The position numbers and the translations under genes are program-made. Positions 8,161 to 16,759 of a stretch of 48,141 nucleotides of DNA are shown one piece after another. Position 1 is the first letter of the stretch, and each line of letters opens with the position of its first letter. The DNA comes from Pseudomonadales bacterium. GTDB taxonomy: Bacteria > Pseudomonadota > Gammaproteobacteria > Pseudomonadales > Natronospirillaceae. Below the pieces are notes generated by a model. It saw only the letters and a list, made by a program, of their open reading frames with translations. It had not been told where the DNA came from and searched no databases. The stretch covers positions 1-48,141 of the forward strand of contig JALJPK010000022.1 of NCBI GenBank assembly GCA_022968985.1, written 5' to 3'.

Positions 8161-8774
8161 TTAATAGCACTTTTCTGAGCCGAAACCTTGGCTTCTTTTG
8201 AAACCTCATCACTCATTGCCCCACCTTGAACAGGGATAACATGAATGTCATTTAGGCCAATAAACTGCAAAATGTGTTTTAAATACGGGGTTTGAAAATC
8301 CATAGATTTGGTGAAATCTTGTTGAAAATCCATGCCCGCACTGGAAATAATCACAGCCTGCTTATCCGTTAATAAACCCTGGGCACCGGCTTCTGTATAT
8401 TGAAATGTTAAACCGATTCGACAAATTTGATCGATATAACTTTTCATTAAACCTGATACGCTAAAGTTATGCATAGGTGAAGCTAATACAATAATGTCTG
8501 CATCTTTTAACTCCGAGATATACTGCAAAGAGGGCTTCAGCAGCAATATTTGATCTGCAGTGAGTTGCTCCTGTGGTGTATAAAAAGCGGCAATGGTATT
8601 GGCATCTAATTGCGGCGGCGGGTTTTCAGATAAATCCCTAATAGTGAATTGTATTTCGACTTGTTGATCTTTTAATTGTTCGATTAAAAAATCGGCAATT
8701 TCATTGGATAAAGACAGCTCGGCAGAGGGGCTAGATTTTATAATAAGTACTTTTTTACTTTGAGAAATGCTCAT
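8109..8774 (-). CDS. azoR: FMN-dependent NADH:quinone/azo reductase
   Basis: A 221-residue flavodoxin-fold enzyme of the AzoR (AcpD) family, which reduces quinones and azo compounds by two electrons with NADH. Matching segments are KVLIIKSSPSAELSLSNEIADF at the flavin phosphate loop, ELKDADIIVLASPMHNFSVSGLMKSYIDQICRIGLTFQYTEAGAQGLL and the SSAGMDF loop. E. coli AzoR has 201 residues; here the last 16 or so residues (SLSLSQTSMSDLKAL) are encoded by a hairpin repeat, so the natural C-terminus has been replaced or extended. Divergent from a LysR gene (147 nt), its likely regulator. Confidence 0.92.
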   Translation of the reverse strand: MSISQSKKVLIIKSSPSAELSLSNEIADFLIEQLKDQQVEIQFTIRDLSENPPPQLDANTIAAFYTPQEQLTADQILLLKPSLQYISELKDADIIVLASPMHNFSVSGLMKSYIDQICRIGLTFQYTEAGAQGLLTDKQAVIISSAGMDFQQDFTKSMDFQTPYLKHILQFIGLNDIHVIPVQGGAMSDEVSKEAKVSAQKSAIKFSLSLSQTSMSDLKAL

Positions 8775-8860
8775 AATAGTTTCGCTTGTTAGTGGTTTTT
8801 GATGGCGTTAATTTACCCCTGTAAAGAGTTAAGAAACAGTCACTGCAAAACAAATCATAT

Positions 8861-8875
8861 TTGTCTTTTCGACAA
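8861..8875. promoter_or_regulatory. Candidate LysR operator between azoR and LysR gene
   Basis: Inverted repeat ttgtc-ttttc-gacaa in the 147-nt divergent promoter region, 46 nt before the LysR start. Symmetry and position fit a LysR box; no experimental support can be drawn from sequence. Confidence 0.4.
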
Positions 8876-8921
8876 TAACACCCTAATATTGTTGGGTTAT
8901 TAGCCTGTATTATGGTCCATT

Positions 8922-9836
8922 ATGGATAAATTAAGAGCTTTACGCTATTTTCGACGAACTGTTGAATTAAACAGTTTTAGTTTGGCTTCAGAAGAATTTG
9001 ATGTACCACCCTCTTCCGTATCTCGTCGAATCAAAGATCTAGAAAAAGAGCTAGGCCTTGAGCTATTACGACGCACCACCCGCCATGTTAGCACCACTGA
9101 ATTGGGGCAACTTTACTATCAGCGCATCGTAAAAATATTAGACACTTTAGACGACGCAGACGACTTAGTATCACAACATAAAGGGGCGTTAGAAGGTAAA
9201 CTCAGAATTAGCGCCTTACAAGGCTACGGAGAAAAAGTACTGTATCCCGTATTACAGAAATTTAGCCAGTTATATCCTGCAATCACCTTAGATTTAGATT
9301 TTTCACAAAACTTAGCTGCATTTAGTAAAGATGCGGTAGACATTGCCATTAGAGCTGGCAAAGTTAGTGATGACAGAGTGGTTGCTCGTTTTCTATTTCG
9401 CGATGAATTTAAGATGGTTGCCACAAGCAAACTTATTGCTGCTCTGCAAAAGAAATATAATAAAGACATTCTGAATGTAGAGGATTTATTGAGCTGCCCC
9501 ACAATACAGTTTCGTGGCCCTTATGGTTTAGTGTCATGGTGGCACCAATCAAAAGAAAAATGGCAAAAATTAGCCATCAATCCAGTTATGACCACTAACA
9601 GCGGAGATACTAATTTAGCGGCTGTGCTGGCTAACGAAGGTATTGCTATTTTCCCACACTGGTGGATAAAAGAGCATCTCAGCCGGGGTGAAATCAAAGA
9701 AGTACCATTTGCAGGCTGTATTTCACATATGCCTGGGCCGGAGCTTGAAATGTCAATTCTTAATCAAGCGGCAAAATATCAAGTGCCTAAAATTAAGTTA
9801 TGTGTTGATTTTTTACTCGAGCATTTAGGCAGCTAA
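8922..9836 (+). CDS. LysR family regulator (divergent to azoR)
   Basis: A 304-residue LysR regulator with the helix-turn-helix at residues 1-60 (FRRTVELNSFSLASEEFDVPPSSVSRRIKDLEKELGLELLRRTTR) and an effector-binding domain from about residue 92 (GKLRISALQGYGEKVLYPVL, VDIAIRAGKVSDDRVVARFLFRD). It pairs with azoR across a short divergent promoter, as do three other LysR genes and redox enzymes in this window. The Shine-Dalgarno sequence is weak; an upstream ATG at 8912 is out of frame. Its 3' end is followed directly by the second hairpin mosaic. Confidence 0.9.
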   Translation: MDKLRALRYFRRTVELNSFSLASEEFDVPPSSVSRRIKDLEKELGLELLRRTTRHVSTTELGQLYYQRIVKILDTLDDADDLVSQHKGALEGKLRISALQGYGEKVLYPVLQKFSQLYPAITLDLDFSQNLAAFSKDAVDIAIRAGKVSDDRVVARFLFRDEFKMVATSKLIAALQKKYNKDILNVEDLLSCPTIQFRGPYGLVSWWHQSKEKWQKLAINPVMTTNSGDTNLAAVLANEGIAIFPHWWIKEHLSRGEIKEVPFAGCISHMPGPELEMSILNQAAKYQVPKIKLCVDFLLEHLGS

Positions 9837-9849
9837 AACTCATTTAAAT

Positions 9850-10655
9850 TGCTCTTTAAGTTTAATTAATCGAAGTGATGATTAATTAAACGCTCTGACT
9901 GCGATTTTGCAGAAGGGGACCTTCTTTGATCTCGTTTCGCACTCTTTAAGTTACTTCCTAGTTTAATTTTTAAAATTCCAAAAAATTAAAGGCTCTAGCA
10001 GCATCGAAGTGATGATCAATGCTTTTAAGTTCAATTCTAAAAAAGACTAGAATTGAATTGTTTTATTTTATTTCTGCGGAAGACAAGTAATCCTTGAAAT
10101 AACAGTCGCTAGGATGATGAAGTTAAACTTAAAGAGCGACTGGACATGCAAAGCGGGTTCCCCGCTGCCAGCATGTTCACAAAAAGTTTAATTTCTCTTT
10201 AAGTTTAATTAATCGAAGTGATGATTAATTAAACGCTTGGTGCTATTACTGCGGAAGACAAGTAATCCTTGAAATAACAGTCGCTAGGATGATGAAGTTA
10301 AACTTAAAAATCAGGGCATGGATGCCCGAATAGCGACGACAGCCTCAAGGAAGGTTTCCTTCCGCCAGAGACTGTCCAAAGCTTTTAATTTCATCAAGGA
10401 CGATGAAATTAAACTTAAAGAGCAATTAAACTTAAAGATCAGGGCATGGAAGCCCGAAGAGCGACTGGACATGCAAAGCGGGTTCCCCGCTGCCAGCATG
10501 CCCACAAAGCTTTTAAGTCAGACATGGATGTCTGGCTTAAACTTAAACAGCAGGGCATGGATGCCCGAAGAGCGACTGAGACTGTCAGGAAGGTTTCCTT
10601 GTGCAGCAGCCACACCAAGCGTTTAATTTCATCATGGACGATGAAATTAAACTTA
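9850..10655. repeat. Hairpin mosaic, copy 2 (three cassettes and partial copies)
   Basis: Occupies the whole gap between the converging LysR genes. Long AT stems tttaattaatc/gattaattaaa occur at 9861-9891 and 10204-10234. From 10314 three cassettes of roughly 100-130 bp follow, each with a loop-conserved hairpin (gggcat-gg-atgccc at 10314 and 10553; altered at 10442), a gagcgactg-like box, a GGG-type hairpin and a closing hairpin. The GGG-type stems differ but stay paired: agcggg/cccgct (10152 and 10477) and ggaagg/ccttcc (10349), against ggtggg/cccacc at 8084. Closing hairpins use aatttcatc/gatgaaatt (10387, 10625) or aagtcagac/gtctggctt (10515). Short open frames across it are repeat artefacts. 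Confidence 0.88.
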
Positions 10656-11525
10656 ACAAAAGTACTCACTCATAAAATCCATCATCACCCGAATTCTTCT
10701 GTTGTGTTGTACATCGGCATGGCATACCAGCCAAAACTCAAGCTTAGGGATCATGACTTCTTCTAATATAATCTGTAATTCAGGTAGTTGTTTAATCACT
10801 GCTTGGTGGGTGACTGAAATCCCCGCGCCTCTACGTGCCAATTCAATTTGCAGTAATAACGAGTCGGTTCGATTAATAAACTGTTCAACTTTTAGCGGCC
10901 AACCCAAAGCTGCCGCCGCTTTTATCATCTGTGGGTCTCGATCAAAACCAATAATATTGTGTCCTGAAAGATCGTCTAACGATTGTGGTATACCTCGTTG
11001 TTCTAAATAGGTTTGGGAAGCAACAAAATTTAAGCAGATGTCGGGTAAACGTTTGGCTATTAAATCTGGCTGAGTAGGGCGAAACATACGAAAGGCAATG
11101 TCGGCGTCGCGTTTATTTAAACTGGTGGCTTGATTGGATATTTCGACCTCAACATGCACATTGGGATACAGCCGATTAAACTCGGTAATGGCATTAGGCA
11201 AATAATAAAGCCCAATCACTTCGTTCACAGTAATTCGAATGTCGCCAGCCAATGTGGTGGCGCTGCCTGAGGCAATTCGAGCAAATCGATTAGCGGCTTG
11301 CTGCATCTGTTCACTGGATTCCACCAGTTTGGCACCTTCTTGGGTTAATTTTAAACCCTGAGTGCTGCGATCAAATAAAGTCAGCTTAAGATGTTTTTCT
11401 AAACTAATGATTTGGCGAGATAACGTCGGTTGTGACACACCTAGTATCAGTGCCGCTTTCGATAGACTACCGGCTTTAACCACTTCAACAAAACTTTGTA
11501 CCCATTCCCAAGAAAACGGTTTCAT
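10653..11525 (-). CDS. LysR family regulator (divergent to SDR gene)
   Basis: A 290-residue LysR regulator. The helix-turn-helix (FVEVVKAGSLSKAALILGVSQPTLSRQIISLEKHLKLTLFDRSTQGLKLT) is at residues 12-62 and the effector domain begins near residue 93 (GDIRITVNEVIGLYYLP, DADIAFRMFRPTQPDLIAKRL). The C-terminus (RIRVMMDFMSEYF) is complete and its stop adjoins the hairpin mosaic. It is divergent from an NAD(P)-dependent dehydratase/epimerase-like gene with two dyads between them. Confidence 0.9.
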   Translation of the reverse strand: MKPFSWEWVQSFVEVVKAGSLSKAALILGVSQPTLSRQIISLEKHLKLTLFDRSTQGLKLTQEGAKLVESSEQMQQAANRFARIASGSATTLAGDIRITVNEVIGLYYLPNAITEFNRLYPNVHVEVEISNQATSLNKRDADIAFRMFRPTQPDLIAKRLPDICLNFVASQTYLEQRGIPQSLDDLSGHNIIGFDRDPQMIKAAAALGWPLKVEQFINRTDSLLLQIELARRGAGISVTHQAVIKQLPELQIILEEVMIPKLEFWLVCHADVQHNRRIRVMMDFMSEYFC

Positions 11526-11537
11526 CGTTTGCCCTTA

Positions 11538-11597
11538 CTATTCATATTTGAATAGCCACTATATAACATCTTCTATTCATTAAACAAATAAGAATAG
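11538..11597. promoter_or_regulatory. Two candidate LysR boxes
   Basis: The perfect dyad ctattca-tatt-tgaatag lies at 11538-11555, and a second pair ctattc ... gaatag at 11573-11597 uses the same half-site at wider spacing. The repeated ctattc/gaatag half-site in the divergent region is what one expects of a LysR recall and activation site pair. Confidence 0.5.
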
Positions 11598-11654
11598 CCA
11601 TACTAGTTACACATTAAGTATTCAAACAATTAATTGACCCAACCGGAGAACAAC

Positions 11655-12605
11655 ATGACTACATCAATAAAAACTGCATTAATTATCGGCTGCGGCGGAA
11701 CCTTTGGCAGCGCTGTGGCAAAAGAGTTACAAACACAGGGTTGGATTATTAAAGCGCTGATGCGCAACCCAACAAAAAAACCGGACTGGCTCGAAAATAA
11801 TCAAATTATTCAGGGAGATTGTCAGGTGGATGAAGATCTATCAGCAGCTATTGATAAGTTTGAAAACGGTGTAGATTTAATTGTGTATGGAGCTAATCCA
11901 AAATACACCCAATGGCATCAAAAGTGTCTTAAGATGTTGGAGCCTACGATTAAAATTGCTGAACAACAAAAACTACATATATTATTTCCGGGTAATGTTT
12001 ATGGTTATAACCCAATAAAAACCCCGTTGATTAATGAGCGATCAAATTTAGAGCCAGTGACCGATAAAGGTCAGATTCGTAATCAAATGGAGTTAAGGTT
12101 AAAACAAGCTTGTGAAAACGGCGCAACCGTAACCTTGGTTCGTTGTGGGGATTTTATTGCACAAAATTCAGAAAGTAGTGCATTTAATATTCTATTAAAG
12201 AAAACTAAAAAAGGCTGGTCTATAGCTAACCCTTCACCAAAAAATCACAGACATACTTTTGCTTGGTTGCCCGACGTAGCAATTAATGCCGTGGCTCTGG
12301 TAAAGGCCGATAAAAATAAACAAACCTTTAACAGTTATCACCTTGCGGGTTTACAAGTGAGTCATGTGCAAATAAAACAAACATTAGAAACATTGGGTTT
12401 TAATGTAAAAGAATCAAAATTTCCATGGTGGATGCTTAAAATTATGGCTGTCTTTATTCCTATGCTAAAAGAGATTTGTAAGATGAGTTATCTGTGGCGC
12501 CAAGAGTTATTGATGGATGAAAGTAAAATGCAAAAGGTTTTAGCAGGTGAAGTAAAAAACAGCTCTTTGTTAGAAGTGATGAAAAAAATGACAACCAGTG
12601 ATTAA
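11655..12605 (+). CDS. NAD(P)-dependent epimerase/dehydratase-like (extended SDR)
   Basis: A 316-residue Rossmann-fold protein. The dinucleotide loop is TALIIGCGGTFGSAVAKEL; DLIVYGANPKY and LHILFPGNVYGYNP match the strands before the active site of extended SDRs, and LVRCGDFIA and HTFAWLPDVA resemble the NAD-dependent epimerase family. The classic YxxxK is not obvious, as YGYNP occupies that region, so catalysis may be atypical. The ATG at 11655 was chosen because CGGAG precedes it; the frame opens at a TTG seven codons earlier. Divergent from a LysR gene. Confidence 0.8.
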   Translation: MTTSIKTALIIGCGGTFGSAVAKELQTQGWIIKALMRNPTKKPDWLENNQIIQGDCQVDEDLSAAIDKFENGVDLIVYGANPKYTQWHQKCLKMLEPTIKIAEQQKLHILFPGNVYGYNPIKTPLINERSNLEPVTDKGQIRNQMELRLKQACENGATVTLVRCGDFIAQNSESSAFNILLKKTKKGWSIANPSPKNHRHTFAWLPDVAINAVALVKADKNKQTFNSYHLAGLQVSHVQIKQTLETLGFNVKESKFPWWMLKIMAVFIPMLKEICKMSYLWRQELLMDESKMQKVLAGEVKNSSLLEVMKKMTTSD

Positions 12606-12747
12606 TTAATAACTAAGGTCCATCCATTAAACGTGTCGAATTTTATTTAACTTTGGCTAGACGCTGCAGTTGTTGAAAATTGGATTTTGGAGGTGCGGCT
12701 CTAAAAGTTATTAACATGAATTATCTATCACTTTCCTATTTGCTAAG

Positions 12748-12780
12748 TAGAATCTTGATTATGTTTAAATCAAGATTCTA
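12748..12780. repeat. Perfect 13-base inverted repeat
   Basis: tagaatcttgatt, a 7-nt spacer and its exact complement, 142 nt after the SDR stop. No T run follows on the plus strand, so it is not a standard terminator. The rest of 12606-13079 has no gene; 12920-12990 carries a copy of a dispersed intergenic repeat described under findings. Confidence 0.75.
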
Positions 12781-13079
12781 GACACAACTCAGCGCACAAT
12801 ATTCAATACAGCTCATTCAGATAAAATATCAGAATTTCTTTGATTAGGCAGTTAAATATTACGCACTATTAAAGTATGAATGTCTAATATTCACATTTTA
12901 TGAGTTATTAATTATAAAATGAACTGACTCATATGATTAAAATTTCGAAAAGTCGAAAGGGTAAATTTATTTTCATCCTGTCATTAAATTAAACATTTGA
13001 AATTTTAATAACGGTATTGTTATATTCTTGGAAAGTGTATAGTGCCGCATCTAAAAATTCTAAATTTATGGTTTTTACA

Positions 13080-14348
13080 ATGCTTCAATATTTAAAATAT
13101 AAACTGGTTATTTTAACCTTATTAATCACTGCCAACCCAGTTTTGGCGATTAATGAAGACTCAAAAGAAATTAAATTCCCCACTTTGGGTGCTGTTGGAA
13201 ATATTAATTATCAATCATTTTATGAAAACAATCCAAATATAGTGATTTCAGGAGATAGTAATTACTGGGCAGCGCATCATAATGCTTTATTCAGCCATTT
13301 AATTTTTGGTAATGAATGGGCAGATATTATTGTTGTTGAATCAAATATGTTAGGCAGAATTATTAACCGTATTGATGCAATTGATTTAGAAAGCATGAAT
13401 ATTGATGGACTGACTAACATACCTGAACGTATAAAAATTAAAGGCCGTGATTTGTCTGGTGAATTACATGCAATACCTCTTACGTTGGGAGTGAGCACAT
13501 TGTTCTATCGACAAGATGTGATTACTCAAAAAAACACAAGCATAAACAATGTAATTTCAGACTGGGACAGTTTTATTGAATTTGGTCGCGAACTTAAGAA
13601 TGATGATATTAAATTAATTAATAATGCCAGCAGTATTATTCCTGTAATTATTGAAAGTGACTTAAATGGTAGTAACTACCTGTATTTTGATAATCAATTA
13701 AAACTGAATATTAAAAATGAACGAGTAGTAAAAGCATTTGAATTAGCCAACTTAATATTTAAAGAAGATTTGTCAGCTGAAACAGGGTTATGGAATACTC
13801 AGTGGTATGACTCGTTCAGAGCCAAAGACGCAACAGTATTTAGTGAAATTAATGGGGAAAGTTTGATTGGCCACTTAAAGGGATGGATAGGGGGAAGTAA
13901 CTCAGGAGTCTGGAGATTGTCTGTATTACCTGAAAATGATGCGGGATTGTTTAATGGCTTCGATCTTATTGTACCCAGTACAACTGCATTAAAAGATGAA
14001 GTTGCACTGTTATTAAATTTCTTATTTGATGGAGATAGTATTTTAGAGCGTTTTAATAAAATGGATTTTTTTCCTGCAACTCAATCATTATATACCCACG
14101 CTGATTTTAATAAAGAAGTTGAGTATTTTGGTAATCAAAGAATATATCAGGCTGTAATAAAAAATGCAGGGAATTTATCAGAATTTAAATCTACTCCTTA
14201 TGATTATTTTATTCGTTTAAAATTAATGCAAACATTTGAAAAAGTGATACATGATGAGATGAGTATTGATGAAGCATTATCAAAAGTAGAACTGTTAACT
14301 ATAGAATATATTACAAAGACTGAATATCAAGCTGGAGAACAAAAATGA
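13080..14348 (+). CDS. Extracellular solute-binding protein (sugar type, family 1-like)
   Basis: A 422-residue periplasmic binding protein. A signal peptide (MLQYLKYKLVILTLLITANPVLA) is followed by a binding-protein fold with WADIIVVESNMLGRII, a hinge strand SGELHAIPLTLGVSTLFYRQDVI, GLWNTQWYDSFRAKDATVFSEINGES and the C-terminal domain LNFLFDGDSILERFNKMDFFPA, as in family 1 carbohydrate-binding proteins. The frame is open from 13017 (TTG), with ATGs at 13068 and 13080; 13080 gives a proper signal peptide. It overlaps the next gene by 4 nt. No permease or ATPase gene is near, so it either feeds a distant ABC transporter or has a sensory role. Confidence 0.78.
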   Translation: MLQYLKYKLVILTLLITANPVLAINEDSKEIKFPTLGAVGNINYQSFYENNPNIVISGDSNYWAAHHNALFSHLIFGNEWADIIVVESNMLGRIINRIDAIDLESMNIDGLTNIPERIKIKGRDLSGELHAIPLTLGVSTLFYRQDVITQKNTSINNVISDWDSFIEFGRELKNDDIKLINNASSIIPVIIESDLNGSNYLYFDNQLKLNIKNERVVKAFELANLIFKEDLSAETGLWNTQWYDSFRAKDATVFSEINGESLIGHLKGWIGGSNSGVWRLSVLPENDAGLFNGFDLIVPSTTALKDEVALLLNFLFDGDSILERFNKMDFFPATQSLYTHADFNKEVEYFGNQRIYQAVIKNAGNLSEFKSTPYDYFIRLKLMQTFEKVIHDEMSIDEALSKVELLTIEYITKTEYQAGEQK

Positions 14349-16348
14349 AAATAAGAAATATAGTTATATACACATTGTTTTCTTTTTTATTATTTGGCTG
14401 TAAAGATCAAACAAACTCTGGAACGGGATCGGATGCTGAAACTGAGTTTAAGACTGAAACCGATACTGAATTTGATACAGTAACAAAAACAGAAACAGAA
14501 ATAGTAATAGAAACTGAGACTGAGACTGAGACTGAGACTGAGACTGAGACTGAGACTGAGACTGAGACTGAGGCAGAAGATTTTTCAAATTCAGCCTATA
14601 ATCCAACATTAGATATTACTTACAACAATATGCCCAGTGAATTTACTTTAATACATTCCAAAGAATACGATGTACTAGACGAAACATTATTACATTCTTA
14701 TGACTTTTCAAATGGGTTAGAGTCAGGTATTGAATTTCCTGATCACAGTAAAATAATGGATTCTAAAAGAGAGTGGAATTTTGAAAATGGGCGAATTAAT
14801 CTTACTTATCCAAGTGGCATGGTAAGTGGTAATGATTCAGATATTATACGTTACAGTAACGCTTCTATTGACGGTCTTGATCTCAATGAGGTGTATAAAA
14901 TTGAAGTGCATGTAAAGTTAGATAAAAAATTATCAGATCCTTCAATTTATTCAAATTTCGTATCTGTAAATTATGATTGGCAGCTTCCTGTTTATGATTC
15001 TATAGCGGATGAGTACATTTATACCTACGGACTGGTAAATGGCTTAAGTACAACCTTACAATTTGAGTTAGTTCAGTATGGATATAAACAAGAACTTGCA
15101 GGTGTTAATGTTTATATTACCGATATTATAATTGAGAAAATTACAGCAAAAGAAAATCATGTTTTAAGTGGGAGTTATATAAGTGATTACGTCAGTATCT
15201 TTATAAATCAACCTGAATTATTTTCAGCAGAATATACAGTAGATGATTTAGGTGAAAAATTAGTAGGCAGTATTTTTAATGAGATGAATGAAAAAGTAGG
15301 TGAAATTAATGCGGATTGGATGGATGATCAAAATGAATTTATTGGTGAGTTGTTAATTACTTATAATGAAATTGATTATTTATTAGATGTGTCTGCTGAG
15401 TTCGACTTAGAGAGTCTTGAGGTGTTAATAGATATATATGGTGAATCTGGATCAAGGTTTGCAAATGATGCTCGGCATACATTAAGTTTGGATCAGCGAT
15501 TTTTATTTACTGATTTTAATTTAATTGATATTTCATCAATTGAAGCAGCAGAGTCGATCAATCCTTTTTATATTACTACTTACAGTTATTATGAAATATA
15601 TAGAACAGCTGAATATAAAGTTGAAAATGAAAGAGGTTTTATTGATTTAATGCCGGAAATAATTGAAAAAAATAATATTTATTCTAATCCAACATATACG
15701 TCAGAGACACTTATCCCATTAAATATTATTACCGACCAATCAAATCTAAAAATAGAAATGGATGTTGTTTTCCAAGAGCATAAAGGTTCTATATATTGTG
15801 TTAAATTAAGAGTTGAAATTCTCGATAATAATAGGAATCGATTATCAGTTGATAATCAATGTTTAAGACTGGATGAATATTTATATTCCGCTAATTTAAA
15901 AAATTATGATGATATCAGTTGGCTTAAAATTACTAATTTAATCTCTGGAGAGGATGAAGACGTTGACAATTCTATTGAGTTAAATTCATATAAAATTTCA
16001 AGTTTTAATACTCAATATTATGATATTAATGGAAGTTTAATGATTTCAGGAGGCTGTTTAGACGAAAATGAAGTACTTATAACTAATTTTATGGGTGTCA
16101 TTAATGTTAATAACAATACTTCAGTTACTTCTTCACAAATTACTGATGATTTTGGAATAATTATTGGCTCAATTAACACAGAATTAAATTCCAATTTGTT
16201 AACTAGCACATTTAATTTTAATGATACTATTAATCTAGAATCATTTGAATTTGAAACAGATTATTTAGTGGAAAAATTTAAAACTAAAAGTTTTGAAGTC
16301 ACTAATAATACTGTAACTTGTTATGGGGAATTAATGCCTAATTTATAA
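14345..16348 (+). CDS. Large surface lipoprotein with Thr-Glu repeat, unknown function
   Basis: A 667-residue lipoprotein with lipobox LLFGC (Cys19) and an acidic tether; residues 57-76 are ten Thr-Glu pairs. The body seems all-beta: a first domain (about 95-270; YDFSNGLESGIEFPD, INLTYPSGM, YKIEVHVKLDKK) resembles carbohydrate-binding jelly rolls that describe substrate-induced entries, and two later beta domains repeat the pattern of a conserved SGSYI.DYV start and D.GE-type turns (about 275-400 and 560-660). No catalytic motif was recognised. Its ATG overlaps the stop of the solute-binding protein gene (ATGA), so the two are probably translated together and act on the same ligand. Low GC and acidic composition are typical of the secreted genes here. 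Confidence 0.75.
   Translation: MKIRNIVIYTLFSFLLFGCKDQTNSGTGSDAETEFKTETDTEFDTVTKTETEIVIETETETETETETETETETETEAEDFSNSAYNPTLDITYNNMPSEFTLIHSKEYDVLDETLLHSYDFSNGLESGIEFPDHSKIMDSKREWNFENGRINLTYPSGMVSGNDSDIIRYSNASIDGLDLNEVYKIEVHVKLDKKLSDPSIYSNFVSVNYDWQLPVYDSIADEYIYTYGLVNGLSTTLQFELVQYGYKQELAGVNVYITDIIIEKITAKENHVLSGSYISDYVSIFINQPELFSAEYTVDDLGEKLVGSIFNEMNEKVGEINADWMDDQNEFIGELLITYNEIDYLLDVSAEFDLESLEVLIDIYGESGSRFANDARHTLSLDQRFLFTDFNLIDISSIEAAESINPFYITTYSYYEIYRTAEYKVENERGFIDLMPEIIEKNNIYSNPTYTSETLIPLNIITDQSNLKIEMDVVFQEHKGSIYCVKLRVEILDNNRNRLSVDNQCLRLDEYLYSANLKNYDDISWLKITNLISGEDEDVDNSIELNSYKISSFNTQYYDINGSLMISGGCLDENEVLITNFMGVINVNNNTSVTSSQITDDFGIIIGSINTELNSNLLTSTFNFNDTINLESFEFETDYLVEKFKTKSFEVTNNTVTCYGELMPNL
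14513..14572 (+). repeat. Ten perfect copies of actgag coding (Thr-Glu)10
   Basis: Ten exact head-to-tail hexamers inside the lipoprotein tether, with degenerate Thr-Glu codons before them (14430-14512). Copy-number change keeps the frame, so it would only vary the tether length. Confidence 0.95.
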
Positions 16349-16403
16349 TATTTAAATGGAAAGACCATAGGAATTGCCTGTAAAGGAAAATACCTTTCAG
16401 TGT

Positions 16404-16440
16404 AAAAAACCAATATTATATAATGTTGGTTTTTTATTTT
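16404..16440 (+). terminator. Intrinsic terminator of the binding protein/lipoprotein unit
   Basis: aaaaaaccaa paired with ttggtttttt around a 12-nt AT loop, ending in a T-rich run 56 nt after the lipoprotein stop. The rest of 16349-16759 has no gene. Confidence 0.75.
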
Positions 16441-16759
16441 AGTTATTATAAATGTGATTAAGTTTAAATATTAACATCAGACCGCAATACGATTGATTTT
16501 CTATTTTTAAATTAGAAATCAAAGTTTGCCTCAATTTGTTTATCGGTCAAATAGAATAAAAACTTTATATACAAGCCAATCAGGAACAGCCAAAACAAAG
16601 GAGGGAAAACAAAAAATAAAGAATCATAAATATATCGGGTCCGGTTGTTAGGCTGACCCATTTGCTTAAATTATATTTCCTCTGAACTATTTACTTAAAT
16701 TAAGTTAGAATAGCCCCGCCATCTTTTATGGTCAAATTTTTTAATATAGGATTTAAACA

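Noticed and set aside
7840-10655. CRISPR array or integron attC array
   Set aside because: Repeats are palindromic modules without equal-length unique spacers, no cas or integrase gene is present, and the cassettes carry no genes.
10311-10766. Several overlapping 60-106 codon frames on both strands
   Set aside because: They only read through the hairpin cassettes; the peptides repeat the same words in different frames and have no ribosome binding site.
13080-14348. Complete ABC sugar transporter operon
   Set aside because: Only the binding protein is present; the next gene is a lipoprotein and no permease or ATPase occurs within the window.
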